16,030 bases of DNA from Pseudomonadota bacterium (GCA_023457495.1 JAEWLQ010000034.1:1-16030); one strand, 5' to 3'. Positions 6,856 through 14,858 are shown, counted from the stretch's first letter. Numbers and translations are program-made. Notes: a model not told the origin generated them from the letters alone.

Positions 6856-7862
6856 GTGGCCTTCGACCCGGCCCGCGCTTCGAGAACGGAGCGTCTCTGG
6901 TCCCGGCCGCGCATGCCGAGCAGCACCGCGGCGAGTATCACCACGCCATTGATGAACATCTGCCAGAAGGCGGAGACGCCGACCAGCGGCAAACTACTGC
7001 GGATGATGCCGATGAACAGGCAGCCGAGCAGCACGCCGAGCGCGGTGCCGACGCCGCCCGTGATCGCCACGCCGCCGATCAGGCAGGCCGCGATGACCTG
7101 CAGCTCGAAGCCGAGCGCGATGTCCGTGTACGCCACCGCGAAGCGCGCCACCCACAGGTAGCCGCACATCCCGGCGATGGCGCCGCAGATCGTGAAGGCG
7201 ATGAACTGCATGCGGCCGGCATCGATGCCCGAATAAACCGCCGCGTCGGGATTGCCGCCCGCCGCGTACAAGTCGCGCGCCGTGCGCGTGTGACGCAATG
7301 CGAACGCGAAGGCCGCGACCAGCAGCAGCGCCAGCCACGAAACGCTGGTGAGTCCGAGGAACCGGACCCGCGTGAACGCGACGAAATCCGCCGACATCTC
7401 GTTCTCGTTGACCCAGGCGCCCTGCGACAGCAGGTAGATGGCGCCACGGTAGATGGACATCGTGCCGAGCGTCACCACGATGGGCGGCAGCCGCAACTTC
7501 CACACCAGCACACCGTTGAAGGCCCCGAGCAAGGCGCCGCTCGCGAGCGCGATGAGCAGCGCCGGCAGCGCGCCGGCATCTGGAAACGTGCGATTGAACA
7601 ACGCCGCGAGCATGCCGCACAGCGCGAGATTCGCCGCCACCGAAAGATCGATGCCGCGCACCAGGATCACCAGCATCTGGCCGAGCGCCAGCAGGATCAG
7701 GATCGCGGTGTCGTCGAGTAGTTGGGCGAAATTCGCGGGCGCGGCGAATCCCGGGGACGCCAGGGTGACCGCCGCCGCGAGCGCCAGGGTAAAAGTCGCG
7801 AGCCCGAAGTCCCGCCGCGCGGAGTCGGACCATCCACTCCATGGCAACATGTCCGCCTTCAT
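6852..7862 (-). CDS. rhaP: Rhamnose ABC transporter permease (first permease)
   Basis: A 336-aa inner-membrane permease, paralogous to RhaQ. Family marks: LVRGIDLSVAANLAL (the GIDLSV motif of ribose-type permeases), VVTLGTMSIYRGAIYLL, and GGVAITGGVGTALGVLLG near the C-terminus. A hydrophilic leader of about 20 residues precedes the first helix. A second in-frame ATG four codons in (7850) is an alternative start; the ATG at 7862 is preferred because it overlaps the rhaT stop in an ATGA. Two different permease genes are usual for rhamnose-type CUT2 systems. The tail after the last helix is short, basic and unconserved. Confidence 0.9.
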   Translation of the reverse strand: MKADMLPWSGWSDSARRDFGLATFTLALAAAVTLASPGFAAPANFAQLLDDTAILILLALGQMLVILVRGIDLSVAANLALCGMLAALFNRTFPDAGALPALLIALASGALLGAFNGVLVWKLRLPPIVVTLGTMSIYRGAIYLLSQGAWVNENEMSADFVAFTRVRFLGLTSVSWLALLLVAAFAFALRHTRTARDLYAAGGNPDAAVYSGIDAGRMQFIAFTICGAIAGMCGYLWVARFAVAYTDIALGFELQVIAACLIGGVAITGGVGTALGVLLGCLFIGIIRSSLPLVGVSAFWQMFINGVVILAAVLLGMRGRDQRRSVLEARAGSKAT

Positions 7863-9331
7863 GCGTCGCTCGCCGCGCGCAGCAGCTTTTCGCTGGTCGC
7901 CTCGGCGCGGTTGAATTCACCGCGCAGCCGGCCGCGACGCAGCACCAGCACGCGATCCGACATGCCGAGCACCTCGGGAAGATCCGAGGAGATCATGATC
8001 ACCGCGTTGCCGGCGCGCGCGAACTCGCTCATGACGGCGTGCACCGCGACCTTGGCGCCGACGTCGATGCCCTTGGTCGGCTCATCGAGGATCAGCACCG
8101 CCGGCTTGCGCGCCAGCCATTTCGCGATGACGACCTTCTGCTGGTTGCCGCCCGACAAGGATTGAACCGGCTGCGCCGGCCCACGCGCCTTGATGTCGAG
8201 CGCGCCTATCCAGTGGGCCGCGAGCTCCGCTTCATCGCGCGAATTCGCGAGGCCCCGCGGCGCGAGCGCGCGCAGGTTCGGCAGCGCGAGGTTCGCCGCG
8301 ATGGAAAACGGCTGGATGCTGCCCTGCGTCTGCCGGTCTTCGGGCACCAGCGCGATGCCGGCCGCGCGCGCTTCCGGCGCAAGCCAGACCGACCCGGCAT
8401 CCGCGCGCTCGACGCCGAACAACACCTGCGCAAGTTCACTGCGGCCGGCGCCCACGAGCCCGTAGATCCCGAGGATCTCGCCGCGCCGCAAAGCGAAGGA
8501 AATGTCCGCGAACTCCCCGGCGCGCGACAGGTTTTCGACGCGCAGCAGCTCGGCGCCGATGTCGGCCGCTACCTTGGGAAATAGCTGCTCGACCGGGCGG
8601 CCGACCATGAGCCGGACGAGTTCGTCGTGTGTCGTATCCGCGAGGTTTCCCTGCGCCACCGACACCCCATCCCGAAACACCGCGTACCGGTCCGCGAGAT
8701 CGAAGACTTCATCGAACTTGTGGCTGATGAACAGCAGCGCGCAGCCCGCCGCGCGCAGATGCCGCACGATGCGGAACAGCTCCGCGCATTCGCGCTGGGA
8801 CAGCGACGCGGTCGGCTCGTCCAGGATCAGCACGCGCGATTCGTGCGCCAGCGCGCGCGCGATCTGCACGACGTGTTTCTGCGCGATGCTGAGCGAGCTC
8901 GCCGGCGTCGTGGCATCGAAGTCCACATCGAGGTCGCGCAGCACCTGCGTCGCGCGTGCGCGCAGCGCGCGCCAATCGACCCGGCCGCCGCGCGTCGGCT
9001 GCGTGCCGATGAAAAGATTCTCGGCCACCGACAGGTTGTCGAACACCATGCATTCCTGGTGGACCACCCCGATGCCGAGCTGGCGCGCAGCCTGCGGGTC
9101 GGTGATTTCGACGACCTTGCCGTCGAGCCGGACTTCGCCCCCATCGGGCTGGTGAACGCCGGTGAGGATCTTCACGAGCGTGGACTTGCCGGCGCCGTTT
9201 TCGCCGAGCAACGCCGTCACGCTGCCGGCATGGATCTCGAGACTGACGCACTCGAGCGCGCGCGCGCCGCCGAAGGACTTGCGTACGTCGGTGAGCTTCA
9301 GCAAGGGCGACGCGGGCTCGGCGGCACTCAA
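7859..9331 (-). CDS. rhaT: Rhamnose ABC transporter ATP-binding protein (two ABC domains)
   Basis: Energises sugar import at the inner face of the membrane. The 490-aa protein contains two fused ABC domains, as in RbsA/XylG. Domain 1: Walker A GENGAGKST at 43-51, Q-loop Q92, signature LSIAQ at 147-151, Walker B VLILDEP at 167-173. Domain 2: degenerate P-loop GLVGAGRSE at 291-299, intact signature LSGGNQQK from 392, Walker B from 412. The degenerate second P-loop is normal for this family. The start is TTG at 9331, 35 nt after rhaS. It has no clear Shine-Dalgarno, and the frame stays open upstream into rhaS, so the exact start is the least certain part. Not related to the E. coli H+ symporter also named RhaT. 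Confidence 0.9.
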   Translation of the reverse strand: MSAAEPASPLLKLTDVRKSFGGARALECVSLEIHAGSVTALLGENGAGKSTLVKILTGVHQPDGGEVRLDGKVVEITDPQAARQLGIGVVHQECMVFDNLSVAENLFIGTQPTRGGRVDWRALRARATQVLRDLDVDFDATTPASSLSIAQKHVVQIARALAHESRVLILDEPTASLSQRECAELFRIVRHLRAAGCALLFISHKFDEVFDLADRYAVFRDGVSVAQGNLADTTHDELVRLMVGRPVEQLFPKVAADIGAELLRVENLSRAGEFADISFALRRGEILGIYGLVGAGRSELAQVLFGVERADAGSVWLAPEARAAGIALVPEDRQTQGSIQPFSIAANLALPNLRALAPRGLANSRDEAELAAHWIGALDIKARGPAQPVQSLSGGNQQKVVIAKWLARKPAVLILDEPTKGIDVGAKVAVHAVMSEFARAGNAVIMISSDLPEVLGMSDRVLVLRRGRLRGEFNRAEATSEKLLRAASDA

Positions 9332-9366
9332 GTGGGTTGTTCGCTGGGTTGCTTCGGGCCGAGCCT

Positions 9367-10371
9367 TCAGAAGACCTTCTCGAATTCGCCCACGTTGCTG
9401 GCGTCGTAGATGAACGGTTTGCTCATGGCGCCGACACCGTCCGCGCCGAAGGCCACCTCTCCCATGCGACCCGTCGGCACCGGCTCCGTCACGTTCGCGC
9501 CGCGCGCCAGCCGGGCCGCGACCTGCGTGGTCGCGTAACCGAGATCGATGGGATTCCAGATCGCGAACTTCGGCACCACCCCACTGCGCACATAGCCCGC
9601 GAGCTCCGACGGCAGACCGAGGCCCGTGACTTTCACCTTGCCGGCCAGGCCCAGGTCCTGCACCGCGCGCGCCGCGGCGACGATGCCCACCGAGCTGATG
9701 CTGACCACCACCGACAGATCCGGGTATTGCCTCAGCAGCGCGACCGTCTCGCGATACGACTTGTCGGAAACGTCGTCGCCGTAAACGATGCTCACCATCT
9801 CCAGTCCCGGCTGCCGCGGCAGCGCCTTGCGCATCTCCTTGAGCCAGGAATTCTGGTTCGTCGAGGTCGGCGTCGCGGACACCACCGCGAACTTTCCTTT
9901 TCCTTCAGGCGACAATTCGCCCGTCATGGCGATGACTGTTTCACCAATGAGCTGATCCGACGAGGGAGCCAGGTGCGCGACCCGGCCGGTGGGCGCGACG
10001 GCGGAGTCGAAACTGATCACCTGGATGCCCCGGTCGCGGGCGCGTTTGAGCGTCGGCACGAGCGCATCCGGGTCGTTAGCGGACACCGCGATGGCGTCGA
10101 CGCGCTGCGCGATGAGCGCGTTCAACACCTCGATCTGACCCTCCGCGGTCGGCGTCGTCGGGCCGGTGAAGATGAGCTCTACGTCGAGCTCCCGGGCCGC
10201 CTCCTGCCCGCCCTTGTGGACGGCATCGAAGAACCCGTTGCCCAGCGACTTCGCGACCAGTCCCACGCGAGTGCGTTGCGACGTCTCCGGACTGCTGCTC
10301 TGGCCGCAGCCGGCATTGATCATCAACGCGGCCGCGCACAACGCCGCGGCGAACACTCTGCTTCTGATCAA
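9367..10371 (-). CDS. rhaS: Rhamnose ABC transporter periplasmic substrate-binding protein
   Basis: A 334-aa sugar-binding protein of the periplasmic binding protein type 1 (RbsB-like) family that delivers the sugar to RhaPQ. The N-terminus MIRSRVFAAALCAAALMINAGC is a signal peptide. Cys22 could be a lipidation site, but Asn at -3 is poor for a lipobox, so simple secretion is possible. Then come VGLVAKSLGNGFFDAVHKG, the VDAIAVSANDPDAL strand-loop of the sugar site, and VISFDSAV near residue 120. The start is TTG at 10371, preceded by GA and a run of 10 G that ends 2 nt before the codon. It is the first transport gene, 21 nt after the rhaR stop. Rhamnose specificity is assigned from context. 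E. coli RhaS is an unrelated AraC regulator. Confidence 0.9.
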   Translation of the reverse strand: MIRSRVFAAALCAAALMINAGCGQSSSPETSQRTRVGLVAKSLGNGFFDAVHKGGQEAARELDVELIFTGPTTPTAEGQIEVLNALIAQRVDAIAVSANDPDALVPTLKRARDRGIQVISFDSAVAPTGRVAHLAPSSDQLIGETVIAMTGELSPEGKGKFAVVSATPTSTNQNSWLKEMRKALPRQPGLEMVSIVYGDDVSDKSYRETVALLRQYPDLSVVVSISSVGIVAAARAVQDLGLAGKVKVTGLGLPSELAGYVRSGVVPKFAIWNPIDLGYATTQVAARLARGANVTEPVPTGRMGEVAFGADGVGAMSKPFIYDASNVGEFEKVF

Positions 10372-10373
10372 GA

Positions 10374-10385
10374 CCCCCCCCCCTC
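10374..10385 (-). promoter_or_regulatory. Shine-Dalgarno merged with a 10-G run before rhaS
   Basis: On the minus strand the sequence before the rhaS TTG reads GA, ten G, TC, TTG. GAGG/GGGG can pair with the 16S anti-Shine-Dalgarno, and the length of the G run fixes the distance from the GAGG to the start codon. Runs of this length are prone to slippage, so translation of rhaS could vary among cells. Confidence 0.55.
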
Positions 10386-10392
10386 GTTGCGC

Positions 10393-11196
10393 TCAGGCGC
10401 TCTTTTCGACTTCATCCTCGGGCGTGACTTTCGCGACGATCACCTTGATGCCCGCGTTCTCGAACACCTCGAGTTCGTCCGGCTTCGCGCCGTCGTCCGT
10501 GACGATGGTGCTGATGCGGTCGAGTCCCGCCACGATCATGGCCGACTTGCGCCGCAGCTTGGAGCTATCGGCCATCACGATGACGTGCTCCGAGCGCTTC
10601 AGTAGTTTGGTCTGTGCCTGCACGATGAGCGGGTCGGCTTCCATCATGCCGAAGCGGTTCAGGCCATAACAGCTGATGAACAGCTTGTTGCCCCAGAAGC
10701 TTTCGATCGTGTCGTTCTCGAAAGGCGAGAGCACGATGTTCTGCTCGCGGAAGATCGTGCCGCCCGGCAGCGTGATGCGGTTGCGGCTGGTGGAAAACAG
10801 CTTCGCCGCGATCGGAAACGAGTTGGTCAGGATGTCGAGATCCGAATCCTGCAGGAATTCGACCAGCGCGTAGGTCGTCGTGCCGCCGTTGATGATGATG
10901 CTCTCGCCGGGCGTAATGAGCGCCGCCGCCGCGCGCGCGATCGCGCGCTTCTGCGGCACGCTGATGTCCTGGCTCATCGCGAAAGGCATGCCGACCAGGT
11001 GCGGCTGATGACGCGGCCGGACCGCCTCCGCGCCGCCGCGGATGCGCTTCACTTCGCCGCGCTCGGCGAGCGCGTTGATGTCCCGGCGGATGGTGGCTTC
11101 CGAGGCGCCGAGCAGGTCGAGCAGGTCTCCCACGCTCACGATCGAGCGCTCATCCACGAGCTTCAAAATCAGGTTGTGGCGTTCTTTTTCGAGCAT
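10393..11196 (-). CDS. rhaR: DeoR-family transcriptional regulator of the rhamnose genes
   Basis: Cytosolic DNA-binding repressor or activator; DeoR proteins usually sense a phosphorylated sugar intermediate. The 267-aa protein has the DeoR helix-turn-helix at residues 20-55 (VSVGDLLDLLGASEATIRRD, then the wing RGEVKRIRGGA). It also has the C-terminal sensor domain with QKRAIARAAA and the phosphosugar loop INGGTTTYAL near 103-112. I chose ATG at 11196 because family members start with M-x-x-E-R-H; ATG at 11208 (four codons longer) is equally possible and neither has a good Shine-Dalgarno. It leads the minus-strand operon and diverges from rhaD, so it likely controls both directions and itself through repeats in the 11209-11334 gap. 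E. coli RhaR is an unrelated AraC protein. Confidence 0.88.
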   Translation of the reverse strand: MLEKERHNLILKLVDERSIVSVGDLLDLLGASEATIRRDINALAERGEVKRIRGGAEAVRPRHQPHLVGMPFAMSQDISVPQKRAIARAAAALITPGESIIINGGTTTYALVEFLQDSDLDILTNSFPIAAKLFSTSRNRITLPGGTIFREQNIVLSPFENDTIESFWGNKLFISCYGLNRFGMMEADPLIVQAQTKLLKRSEHVIVMADSSKLRRKSAMIVAGLDRISTIVTDDGAKPDELEVFENAGIKVIVAKVTPEDEVEKSA

Positions 11197-11208
11197 GGGG
11201 TCACCCAT

Positions 11209-11334
11209 TCGCGTAATCGTGATCGATTATGCACGTGATTGATTGTATATGACGCTTTCGTGTGTTAAACAGCCTCTCCGCGATGAGTGCGGAGCTGCGC
11301 GCCTACTTTAGCGCCTGCTGACCGGAGAGATCGG
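11209..11334. promoter_or_regulatory. Divergent promoter region rhaR / rhaD
   Basis: An AT-richer 126-nt gap between two divergent rhamnose transcription units, so it must hold both promoters. Seen toward rhaR: CATAAT on the minus strand at 11226-11231, a good -10 with no clear -35. Toward rhaD: TATATG at 11246-11251 and TTAAAC at 11265-11270 are weak -10 candidates. GGAG at 11324-11327 is the rhaD Shine-Dalgarno. The operator-like repeats are listed separately. Confidence 0.6.
11212..11247. promoter_or_regulatory. Operator-like repeats, candidate RhaR site
   Basis: Two overlapping patterns. (1) A dyad: CGTAATCG at 11212-11219 and CGATTATG at 11224-11231, 7 of 8 bases complementary around TGAT. 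(2) A direct repeat with 16-nt period: CGTGATCGATTATG at 11218-11231 and CGTGATTGATTGTA at 11234-11247, 11 of 14 identical. The candidate rhaR -10 (CATAAT, 11226-11231) lies inside, as expected for an autoregulated repressor. Binding by RhaR is inference. Confidence 0.45.
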
Positions 11335-13470
11335 ATGAGTGTGGTTCAACTCGCGCCCCAGGCTTCGCTCGAAATCGAAAATCGCTGGGATGACGCGCAC
11401 GCCGCGCGCCTTTCGCAGCCGGAGCTGCTGCTGTACCGCTCGAACCTGCTGGGCGCGGACAAACGCATCACGAATTTCGGCGGCGGCAACACCTCGGCCA
11501 AGCTCGCGGAGAAGGATCCGCTGACCGGTCAGCAAGTCGACGTCCTGTGGGTGAAAGGCTCCGGCGGCGACCTCGGCACGATGAAGCTCGATGGCTTCTC
11601 CACGCTTTATATGGAGAAGTTTCTCGCGCTCGAGAAGTTCTACCAACCCGGCGCGGACAACGACGCCGTGATGGTGCCGCTATACGCCCACAGCGCGTTC
11701 AACCTGAACCCGCGCGCCGCCAGCATCGACACGCCGCTGCACGGACTCATCGAGCGGGCGCACGTCGATCACATGCATCCGGACGCGCTGATCGCGATCG
11801 CCGCTTCCGCCGATTCGAAAAAGCTGACCGAGGAAATCTTCGGCGGCGAGATCGGCTGGCTGCCGTGGATCCGCCCCGGATACGAGCTCGGCCTGAAGTT
11901 GCGCGAGCTCACCCAGAAGAACCCGAAGCTCAAGGGCGCCGTGCTCGAAGCTCATGGCCTGTTCACCTGGGCGGACACCTCCAAGGCCTGTTACGAAAAC
12001 ACGCTGGCCATCATCAATCGCGCGACGGCCTGGCTCGCGAACCAGAGCCGCGGCAAGCGTCCGTTCGGCGCCGTTGCGGCGCAGCCGCTCGCCGCCGAGC
12101 GCCGCCGCGAAATCGCCGCGGGCGTGATGCCGGTGATTCGGGGTGAGATTTCCAAGGCCTTCGCCGATCGCCCGCCGACACTGAAGGTCGGCCACTTCGA
12201 TGACGGCGAAGCGGTGCTCGACTTCGTGGGCGGTGAAAAGCTCGCGGCGCTCGCCGCGCTCGGCACCTCCTGTCCCGATCATTTCCTGCGCACCAAGATC
12301 TGGCCGCTCGTGTTGCCATTCGATCCGGCGCGTGACGGCATCGACGCGCTGATCGCGCGCATCAAGCCCGCCATCGAGAATTACCGAGAGCGTTACGCCG
12401 CGTATTACGAGCGCTGCAAACGCGCCGATTCTCCGAAGATGCGCGACGCGAACCCGGTGGTGTACCTGGTGCCGGGCGTGGGCATGATCACCTTCGCCGC
12501 CGACAAGGCCACCGCGCGGATCGCGGGCGAGTTCTACGTCAACGCCATCAACGTGATGCGCGGCGCCGCGAGCGTGTCGACTTACCGCGGCCTGCCCGAG
12601 CAGGAAGCCTTCGACATCGAATACTGGCTGCTCGAAGAAGCCAAGCTGCAGCGCATGCCCAAGCCGAAGGCTCTCGCCGGCCGCGTCGCCCTGATCACCG
12701 GCGGCGCCGGCGGCATCGGCCTCGCGACCGCGCGCCGGCTCATGGACGATGGCGCCTGTGTCCTGCTCTGCGACATCGATCGCGACGCGCTCGGCGCGGC
12801 CGAGGCGGAGTTGCGCAAGAAATACGGCAACGACGTCATTTCGAGCTCGTGGGTCGACGTGACGCGCGAGGACGCGGTCACCGCGGGCTTTCGCGACAGC
12901 GCCTGGAAGTTCGGCGGTGTCGACATCTGTATCTCCAACGCCGGCATCGCGTCGGCCTCGCCGGTCGAAGACACCACGCTCGCGCTCTGGCAGAAGAACA
13001 TGGACATCCTGTCGACCGGCTACTTCCTGGTCGCGCGGCAGGCCTTCCAGCTGTTCAAGTCGCAGGGCATCGGCGGCTCGATCGTGTTCATCGGCTCGAA
13101 GAACGCGCTTGCGGCCTCGCCGGGCGCCGCCGCCTACTGCACGGCGAAAGCCGCCGAACTGCATCTCGCCCGCTGCCTCGCGCTCGAAGGCGCGGCGCAC
13201 GGCATCCGCGTCAACGTGGTGAACCCGGACGCGGTGCTGCGCGGCTCGCGCATCTGGCAGGGCGAATGGGCGCAACAACGCGCCGCGCAGAACAAGACCA
13301 GTGTCGACAATCTCGAGACGGTGTACCGGGAACGCAGCCTGCTCAAGCGCAGCGTGTATCCGGAAGACGTGGCCGAGGCCGTGGCATTCTTCGCGTCCGA
13401 GCGTTCCGCCAAATCCACTGGCAATATCGTCAACGTCGACGCCGGAAACGCCCAGGCCTTCACGCGTTAA
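11335..13470 (+). CDS. rhaD: Bifunctional rhamnulose-1-phosphate aldolase / L-lactaldehyde dehydrogenase
   Basis: A 711-aa fusion. Residues 1 to about 420 form a class II (AraD/FucA-like) aldolase that should split rhamnulose-1-phosphate into DHAP and L-lactaldehyde: phosphate loop GGGNTSAK at 49-56, KGSGGDLG, zinc ligands in HVDHMH (H143/H146/H148) and His207 in EAHGLF. Residues 445-711 are a short-chain dehydrogenase: TGGAGGIG at 455-462, SNAG, Ser588, Tyr601 and Lys605 (Y-C-T-A-K). Related RhaEW fusions in Bacillus and Chloroflexus oxidise the lactaldehyde to lactate with NAD+. The start at 11335 has GGAG at 7-nt spacing; an upstream in-frame GTG (11287) lies in the promoter region and was not used. 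It is followed 11 nt later by rhaI. Also called rhaEW or yuxG. Confidence 0.93.
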   Translation: MSVVQLAPQASLEIENRWDDAHAARLSQPELLLYRSNLLGADKRITNFGGGNTSAKLAEKDPLTGQQVDVLWVKGSGGDLGTMKLDGFSTLYMEKFLALEKFYQPGADNDAVMVPLYAHSAFNLNPRAASIDTPLHGLIERAHVDHMHPDALIAIAASADSKKLTEEIFGGEIGWLPWIRPGYELGLKLRELTQKNPKLKGAVLEAHGLFTWADTSKACYENTLAIINRATAWLANQSRGKRPFGAVAAQPLAAERRREIAAGVMPVIRGEISKAFADRPPTLKVGHFDDGEAVLDFVGGEKLAALAALGTSCPDHFLRTKIWPLVLPFDPARDGIDALIARIKPAIENYRERYAAYYERCKRADSPKMRDANPVVYLVPGVGMITFAADKATARIAGEFYVNAINVMRGAASVSTYRGLPEQEAFDIEYWLLEEAKLQRMPKPKALAGRVALITGGAGGIGLATARRLMDDGACVLLCDIDRDALGAAEAELRKKYGNDVISSSWVDVTREDAVTAGFRDSAWKFGGVDICISNAGIASASPVEDTTLALWQKNMDILSTGYFLVARQAFQLFKSQGIGGSIVFIGSKNALAASPGAAAYCTAKAAELHLARCLALEGAAHGIRVNVVNPDAVLRGSRIWQGEWAQQRAAQNKTSVDNLETVYRERSLLKRSVYPEDVAEAVAFFASERSAKSTGNIVNVDAGNAQAFTR

Positions 13471-13481
13471 CGAGAGGAATC

Positions 13482-14786
13482 ATGTCCACGTCGTTCGCCG
13501 ATCCGCGCGATGCGAATTTCATCGCGTCGGCCAACCAGCCGTTGGCCGCGAATCTCGCGACGGACTACGCGCAACTCGGCGCGCAGCTCGCGCGTCGCGG
13601 CGTCGACATCGACGCCGTCACGAAGGCGGTGGCGAACTTCAAGGTGGCGATTCCGTCCTGGGGTGTCGGCACCGGCGGTACGCGCTTCGGCCGCTTTCCG
13701 GGACCCGGCGAACCTCGCAACGTGTTCGAGAAGCTCGAGGACTGCGGCGTCATCCACAAGCTGACGCGCGCGACACCCACCGTCTCGCTGCACATTCCCT
13801 GGGACCGCACCGACGATTACCGCGGGCTGCGCGAACACGGGGCCGCGCTGGGACTCGGGTTCGATGCGATGAACTCCAACACCTTCCAGGACCAGGCCGG
13901 CCAACCGCTCTCGTACAAGTTCGGCAGCCTCACGCACACCGACGCGGCCGTGCGCGCGCAGGCCGTGGCGCACAACATCGACTGCATCGACGCCGGCAAG
14001 GCGCTGGGCTCGAAAGCGCTCACCGTATGGATCGGCGACGGCGCCAACTTTCCGGGTCAGTCCCACCTCGGCCGCGCGTTCGAGCGGTATCTCGAATCGA
14101 CCGCATCCATCTACCGCGCACTGCCCGATGACTGGCGCATGTTCATCGAGCACAAGATGTACGAGCCGGCGTTCTACGCCACCGTCATCCAGGATTGGGG
14201 CTCCTCGCTCATGGCCGCGCAGGCGCTCGGACCGAAGGCCTTCTGCCTCGTCGATCTTGGCCACCATGCGCCGAACGTGAACATCGAGATGATCGTCGCG
14301 CGGCTCGTTCACGCGCGGCGCCTCGGCGGTTTTCACTTCAACGATTCGAAGTACGGCGACGACGATCTCGACGCGGGCTCGATCGAGCCGTTCCGGCTGT
14401 TCCTGGTGTTCAACGAGCTGGTCGAGGCCGAGCTCGCGAAAGCACCCGACTTCCGCCCCGCGCACATGCTCGACCAGTCGCACAACGTCACGGATCCCAT
14501 CGAGAGCCTGATGACCAGCGCGATCGAGCTGCAACGCGCCTATGCGCAGGCCCTGATCGTGGATCGCAAGGCGCTGCACGAACACCGCCAGGTCAACGAC
14601 GTGCTGATGGCCGCGCAGACTTTGAAGCGCGGCTTCACGACGGACGTGTCGCCGATCCTCGCGCAGGCTCGCGCCGCGAGCGGCGGCGCCATCGATCCGG
14701 TGGGCGCTTACCGCACGAGCGGTTACCGTGCCCGCTGCGCGCAGGCGCGGCCCGGCAAACAAAGCCTGGGCGGCGGAATAGTTTGA
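13482..14786 (+). CDS. rhaI: L-rhamnose isomerase, RhaI type
   Basis: Predicted to convert L-rhamnose to L-rhamnulose, the first intracellular step. The 434-aa protein is a xylose-isomerase-like TIM barrel of the RhaI (Pseudomonas stutzeri/Rhizobium) type, not E. coli RhaA. Seen: SLHIPWDR with His104, FIEHKMYEP with Glu223 and Lys225, VDLGHHAPN with Asp258 and His261, and FHFNDSKYGDDDLDAGS with His285, Asp293 and Asp295. These match the metal and catalytic ligand pattern of the family. ATG at 13482 has AGAGGA just upstream and lies 11 nt after rhaD, so the two are co-transcribed. The open frame extends back into rhaD, but only this start fits. A 4-nt gap after the stop leads into an inverted repeat. 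Confidence 0.94.
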   Translation: MSTSFADPRDANFIASANQPLAANLATDYAQLGAQLARRGVDIDAVTKAVANFKVAIPSWGVGTGGTRFGRFPGPGEPRNVFEKLEDCGVIHKLTRATPTVSLHIPWDRTDDYRGLREHGAALGLGFDAMNSNTFQDQAGQPLSYKFGSLTHTDAAVRAQAVAHNIDCIDAGKALGSKALTVWIGDGANFPGQSHLGRAFERYLESTASIYRALPDDWRMFIEHKMYEPAFYATVIQDWGSSLMAAQALGPKAFCLVDLGHHAPNVNIEMIVARLVHARRLGGFHFNDSKYGDDDLDAGSIEPFRLFLVFNELVEAELAKAPDFRPAHMLDQSHNVTDPIESLMTSAIELQRAYAQALIVDRKALHEHRQVNDVLMAAQTLKRGFTTDVSPILAQARAASGGAIDPVGAYRTSGYRARCAQARPGKQSLGGGIV

Positions 14787-14790
14787 GAAT

Positions 14791-14825
14791 GGGGTCAGCC
14801 CCCGTTTCGAGGACTGACCCCTTTT
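14791..14825 (+). terminator. Possible terminator after rhaI
   Basis: An 8-bp perfect stem, GGGGTCAG with CTGACCCC, a 15-nt loop, then TTTT, starting 4 nt after the rhaI stop. The T run is short and the loop long, so strength is doubtful. The stem competes with the larger 18-nt-arm hairpin that includes the 3' arm. Confidence 0.35.
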
Positions 14826-14848
14826 GCTAGGAAACGGGGACTGCCCCC
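14791..14848. repeat. REP-like nested inverted repeat between rhaI and lldD
   Basis: Arms at 14791-14808 and 14831-14848 are inverted copies matching at 16 of 18 bases (GGGGTCAGCCCCCGTTTC against GAAACGGGGACTGCCCCC). Inside, GGGGTCAG (14791-14798) also pairs perfectly with CTGACCCC (14814-14821). The layout and the GGGGTCAG/GACTG-CCCC motif resemble dispersed repeats common in GC-rich proteobacterial genomes, but the family cannot be confirmed from one copy. Confidence 0.7.
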
Positions 14849-14858
14849 ATACTTCTTC

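Noticed and set aside
5905..7161. Open frame of 418 codons on the plus strand over rhaP, rhaQ and the rhaK start
   Set aside because: Very rich in His, Arg, Glu and Gln, an artefact of reading hydrophobic permease genes in reverse.
9337..10605. Open frame of 422 codons on the plus strand over rhaS and the end of rhaR
   Set aside because: Antisense to well-supported genes, with no domain and no ribosome site.
11287..11334. N-terminal extension of rhaD from an upstream GTG
   Set aside because: The 16 extra residues do not resemble the family and have no Shine-Dalgarno, whereas ATG at 11335 has GGAG at good spacing.
11680..13278. Open frame of 532 codons on the minus strand within rhaD
   Set aside because: Antisense mirror of the aldolase/dehydrogenase fusion; low-complexity composition and no recognisable domain.
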